Source: Phycisphaerae bacterium
GTDB taxonomy: Bacteria; Planctomycetota; Phycisphaerae; UBA1845; PWPN01
Assembly (NCBI GenBank): GCA_003557125.1
Contig: PWPN01000361.1
Coordinates: 1-8,237 of the forward strand
Direction: 5' to 3'
DNA length: 8,237 bases
Shown piece by piece: positions 6,402 to 8,237 of the stretch (within the stretch, counting starts at the first letter, position 1; each line of letters begins with the position of its first letter). A program made the translations under genes and the position numbers. The notes beneath the pieces were generated by a model that was not told the DNA's origin, ran no database searches, and worked only from the letters and a program-made list of their open reading frames with translations.

Positions 6402-6448
6402 GAAATAAAACGGGGACACAGCCGATCGTATCGGCGGCGCCCCCGTTT
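6402..6448 (-). terminator. Rho-independent terminator of the isomerase gene
   Basis: On the minus strand AAACGGGG (6448-6441) pairs with CCCCGTTT (6415-6408), with an inner stem GCCGAT/ATCGGC at 6435-6421. The stem runs straight into TTTTATTTC, the U-rich tail expected of an intrinsic terminator. It lies about 100 bases after the isomerase stop codon. The plus-strand side lacks a comparable T run, so it acts mainly in the minus direction. Confidence 0.65.
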
Positions 6449-6460
6449 GGAGTACTCTGC

Positions 6461-6489
6461 ATTCCGCTCCCTCACGGTCGCGGCTCGGA
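6461..6489 (+). repeat. Dispersed intergenic repeat, copy A
   Basis: A 29-base unit beginning ATTCCGCTCC and ending CGGCTCGGA. It matches 7961-7989 at 25 of 29 positions, and its core matches the minus strand of 7921-7944 apart from two single-base insertions. It lies just beyond the terminator of the isomerase gene. Confidence 0.65.
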
Positions 6490-6544
6490 TATCACTGCTC
6501 TGCTTCTCACTTCCTGAATGACCAATGCCAACATACGTACACTT

Positions 6545-7582
6545 CTATCCTTCGCCGAAGGCGGCGTCGAAGGCGACCTGCGACGGCGCGAAGTCGACCT
6601 TCCGCACGAAGGCAGCCGCCTCGGTCGCACCGTGCTCGCGGTCCATGCCGGGGTCTTCCCACTCGACCGACAGCGGGCCGTCGTAGCCGAGGCGGTTCAG
6701 CGAGCGGATGATCGAGTTGAAGTCGATCCGCCCGTGACCGAGCGAACGGAAGTCCCAGTAGCGGTCGGGATGGCCGAAGTCGAGGTGCCCGCCGAACACG
6801 CCCGCGCGCGTCGGCACGCATGACCACCCCGCGTCCTTCATGTGGACGTGGTAGATGCGGTCGCCGAACTCCTTGAGGAAGCCGAGGTAGTCCACGCCCT
6901 GATAGCCGAGGTGGCTCGGATCATAGTTGAAGCCGAACCGCTTGTGGCCCTTGACGGCCTCGATCGCACGGGCGGCCGAGGCGCAGTCGAAGGCGATCTC
7001 CGTGGGGTGCACTTCGAGGCCGAAGTACACGTCCTCCTGCTCGAAAACGTCGAGAATCGGTTTGAAACGCTTGCCGAAGTCCTTGAAGCCGCCTTCGATC
7101 TGCCCGGGTGCTACCGGCGGGAACGAATAGAGCAGATGCCAGATGCTGCTGCCGGTAAAGCCGTTGACGACGACGCGTTTGAGTTTGCGCTTGACGGCTG
7201 CGGGTGCGGCGTCGAAGAATTTGCGGGCCGCCCGCGCGGTGTCCATCATCTCGGCCGCGGCGCGTTTGCGGACGCTCTCGGGCTTGCCGTCGCCCCAGAC
7301 GTGCGGCGGTAGGATCGATTTGTGGCGCGCGTCGATCACGTCGCAGACCGCCTGGCCGACGAGGTGGTTGCTGATCGCATAGCATTCGAGCTTGTTCTTC
7401 TGGAGCATCTCCCATTTGCGCTTGCAGTAGCTGCGATCCTCCAGGGCCTTGCTGACCTCGAAGTGGTCGCCCCAGCAGGCCAACTCGAGCCCGTCGTACC
7501 CGAATTTCCGGGCCTTCTTGCACATCTGGTCGAATTTCAGGTCCGCCCATTGGCCCGTGAACAGTGTGACCGGTCTTGCCAT
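6545..7582 (-). CDS. Sugar phosphate isomerase/epimerase-like TIM-barrel protein
   Basis: The 345-residue protein belongs to the xylose isomerase-like TIM-barrel (AP endonuclease 2) superfamily, whose members isomerise or epimerise sugars or related polyols using a divalent metal. Expected metal ligands can be placed: E190 in [10 protein letters not shown]221 and H224 in [12 protein letters not shown]247 in YHVHMKDA and E307 in LSVEWEDP. The N-terminal strand ([14 protein letters not shown]) and the [13 protein letters not shown] segment at about 283-295 are also typical. There is no signal peptide, so the protein is expected in the cytoplasm. The exact substrate cannot be read from the sequence, and no transporter, dehydrogenase or kinase neighbour suggests a pathway. 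The ATG at 7582 has AAAGGA about ten bases upstream. A promoter candidate lies about 190 bases upstream with a terminator-like hairpin between, and an intrinsic terminator follows the gene. Confidence 0.88.
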   Translation of the reverse strand: MARPVTLFTGQWADLKFDQMCKKARKFGYDGLELACWGDHFEVSKALEDRSYCKRKWEMLQKNKLECYAISNHLVGQAVCDVIDARHKSILPPHVWGDGKPESVRKRAAAEMMDTARAARKFFDAAPAAVKRKLKRVVVNGFTGSSIWHLLYSFPPVAPGQIEGGFKDFGKRFKPILDVFEQEDVYFGLEVHPTEIAFDCASAARAIEAVKGHKRFGFNYDPSHLGYQGVDYLGFLKEFGDRIYHVHMKDAGWSCVPTRAGVFGGHLDFGHPDRYWDFRSLGHGRIDFNSIIRSLNRLGYDGPLSVEWEDPGMDREHGATEAAAFVRKVDFAPSQVAFDAAFGEG

Positions 7583-7702
7583 GGTCGCTCATCCTTTCAT
7601 GTAGTGGAGCCTACGCCGTTATTGTCTTACCGACCTTGGCGCCGATACTCCGGCTGCATCACGGCGCCTCTGTGAGCTGATACGACGACGGCCCGACGCA
7701 GG

Positions 7703-7739
7703 AAAAAGAGGGATCCACTGCCGATCCGGCAGAGGTTCC
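7703..7739 (-). terminator. Terminator-like hairpin in the isomerase leader
   Basis: On the minus strand CTGCCG, GAT and CGGCAG form a perfect six-pair stem, extended outward by GGAACCT against TGGATCC with two mismatches, and followed by CTCTTTTTCC. It lies between the candidate promoter at 7809-7780 and the ATG at 7582, as an attenuator would. It could instead end transcripts of the Clp N-domain gene, whose stop is about 290 bases away. Confidence 0.5.
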
Positions 7740-7779
7740 ATCCGATCGCCTGCACCGCGCCGCACACAGGAGCGGGCGT

Positions 7780-7809
7780 ATCATACCATGAGCTTATCGA
7801 ATGGGGCAA
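7780..7809 (-). promoter_or_regulatory. Candidate extended -10 promoter of the isomerase gene
   Basis: On the minus strand TTGCCC (7809-7804) and TATGAT (7785-7780) are 18 bases apart, and TGG directly before TATGAT makes an extended -10 element. Transcription would start near 7773, giving a leader of about 190 bases. Confidence 0.5.
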
Positions 7810-7920
7810 CGATATCGTAAGCCTCTGAAATGAAAGACGTTACGGAGGGCGGACGGAGGCAGTCGCGCCGTGAATGACCGTTGATTTCTTAGAGGGTGTG
7901 TGAAAATCGCGCAGTCACCG

Positions 7921-7944
7921 CGCCGCGACCGAGTGAAGGGAGCG
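7921..7944 (-). repeat. Dispersed intergenic repeat, copy C (inverted)
   Basis: The minus strand reads CGCTCCCTTCACTCGGTCGC and on, matching the core of copy A (6461-6489) apart from two one-base insertions. It is inverted relative to copy B, so the two could fold into an imperfect hairpin. Confidence 0.55.
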
Positions 7945-7960
7945 TTCTTGGGGCGGTGGT

Positions 7961-7989
7961 ATTCCGCTTCCTTACGGGCACGGCTCGGA
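7961..7989 (+). repeat. Dispersed intergenic repeat, copy B
   Basis: This 29-base unit has the same ends as copy A and four mismatches to it. It sits 16 bases from the inverted copy C, and the pair lies immediately downstream of the Clp N-domain gene. Confidence 0.65.
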
Positions 7990-8027
7990 AGAAGTCTTGG
8001 TACACGCCCTCAGTCGTCTCGCGGGTC

Positions 8028-8237
8028 TCAGGTACGCTCGGCCTGTTTCGGGTCAGCCGCGGCGTGGTCGATCGCTTCGCGCACCTGGCGCGGGGAGAGG
8101 TCCAGCGCACGCAGGGCCTTTTGTGCAACGCTTCCCTTTTCGAGGATCAACGCCAGCAGCAGATGCTCCGTGCAGACAAGCTTGCTGTTCAGTGCGCGGG
8201 CCTCCTCGATCGCCCGGGCCATCACGTTGCGGAAATG
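8028..8237 (-). CDS. Clp N-domain protein, C-terminal end (5' part beyond the right edge)
   Basis: The frame is open from the right edge to a TGA at 8030-8028, 69 residues. The sequence is a Clp N (ClpR) repeat: FRNVMARAIEEARALN, then the hallmark TEHLLLALI, a short acidic/glycine link and ALRALDLSPRQVREAI. These repeats form the substrate- or adaptor-binding N domain of ClpA/ClpC chaperones. Here a stop follows about ten residues after the repeat, so no AAA+ ATPase module comes after it; the protein is either a stand-alone N-domain protein or a truncated Clp ATPase gene. The visible part may be only the second of two repeats. The codons at 8225 (GTG) and 8222 (ATG) are internal, since homology continues upstream to the edge. 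Confidence 0.8.
   Translation of the reverse strand, partial: HFRNVMARAIEEARALNSKLVCTEHLLLALILEKGSVAQKALRALDLSPRQVREAIDHAAADPKQAERT

Larger units (their letters stand above)
6143..6544. other. Convergent intergenic region rich in palindromes
   Basis: No gene is credible in these 400 bases between the converging radical SAM and isomerase genes. At least four separate inverted repeats (6231-6252, 6276-6290, 6331-6367, 6408-6448) and one copy of a dispersed repeat (6461-6489) occupy much of it. The arrangement resembles a block of REP-like noncoding elements plus a terminator. Confidence 0.65.
7583..8027. other. Intergenic region upstream of the isomerase gene
   Basis: No credible gene is seen in these 445 bases. 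Reading the minus strand, it contains an inverted pair of the dispersed repeat (7921-7989) just after the Clp N-domain gene, a promoter candidate (7809-7780), a terminator-like hairpin (7739-7703) and then the isomerase ribosome-binding site. Confidence 0.6.

Noticed and set aside
5904..6521. 205-residue frame overlapping the end of the radical SAM gene and the palindrome-rich gap
   Set aside because: Its composition tracks the alternative frame of the radical SAM gene and the hairpins; no ribosome-binding site or domain is visible.
6921..7592. 223-residue minus-strand frame beginning just before the isomerase start
   Set aside because: It is an Arg- and Gly-rich frame-shifted reading of the isomerase gene, which has intact metal-ligand motifs.
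1..8237. CRISPR array, insertion sequence, phage or defence system
   Set aside because: No regularly spaced direct repeats, transposase, integrase, nuclease or phage structural gene was seen; the repeats present are few and irregularly spaced.

Overview
The window comes from a GC-rich bacterium with purine-rich Shine-Dalgarno sites (GGAGG, GGAGAG, AAAGGAGG), short genes on both strands and several hairpin-rich gaps. Secreted beta-sandwich-like proteins, DUF2267, a COG1926-type phosphoribosyltransferase, a TIM-barrel sugar isomerase and GC-rich dispersed repeats in one place suggest Planctomycetota or a relative. That assignment is inference from gene flavour: no rRNA or other marker gene lies here.

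Layout, left to right. (1) 1-595, minus: N-terminal part of an exported protein with a signal peptide, cut by the left edge. (2) 596-998: divergent intergenic region with a perfect hairpin and a candidate asd promoter. (3) 999-2003, plus: aspartate-semialdehyde dehydrogenase (asd), the best-identified gene, followed by GC-rich hairpins and a T tract. (4) 2137-2802, plus: a HAD-like protein in which all recognisable catalytic motifs are altered. (5) 3026-3457, plus: a DUF2267 protein behind a TATAAT box embedded in a nested inverted repeat. (6) 3528-4001 and 4158-4808, both minus: an unrecognised 157-residue protein and a phosphoribosyltransferase, perhaps co-transcribed. (7) 5087-6142, plus: an orphan radical SAM enzyme with extra C-terminal cysteines. 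(8) 6143-6544: a convergent gap filled with palindromes, including a good terminator for the next gene. (9) 6545-7582, minus: a sugar phosphate isomerase/epimerase-like TIM barrel, with a long leader that contains a terminator-like hairpin. (10) 7583-8027: leader, promoter and an inverted pair of a repeat also present in the convergent gap. (11) 8028-8237, minus: the C-terminal end of a Clp N-domain protein that stops without an AAA+ module.

The genes do not form one pathway. asd belongs to the aspartate-family amino acid route (lysine, threonine, methionine, diaminopimelate). DUF2267, the COG1926-type phosphoribosyltransferase and the Clp N-domain protein have a stress-island flavour. The radical SAM enzyme and the isomerase stand alone. 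No complete new multi-gene system is evident. The signals most worth a second look are the degenerate HAD protein, the nested inverted repeat before the DUF2267 gene, the possible attenuator before the isomerase gene and the repeat-rich noncoding regions.
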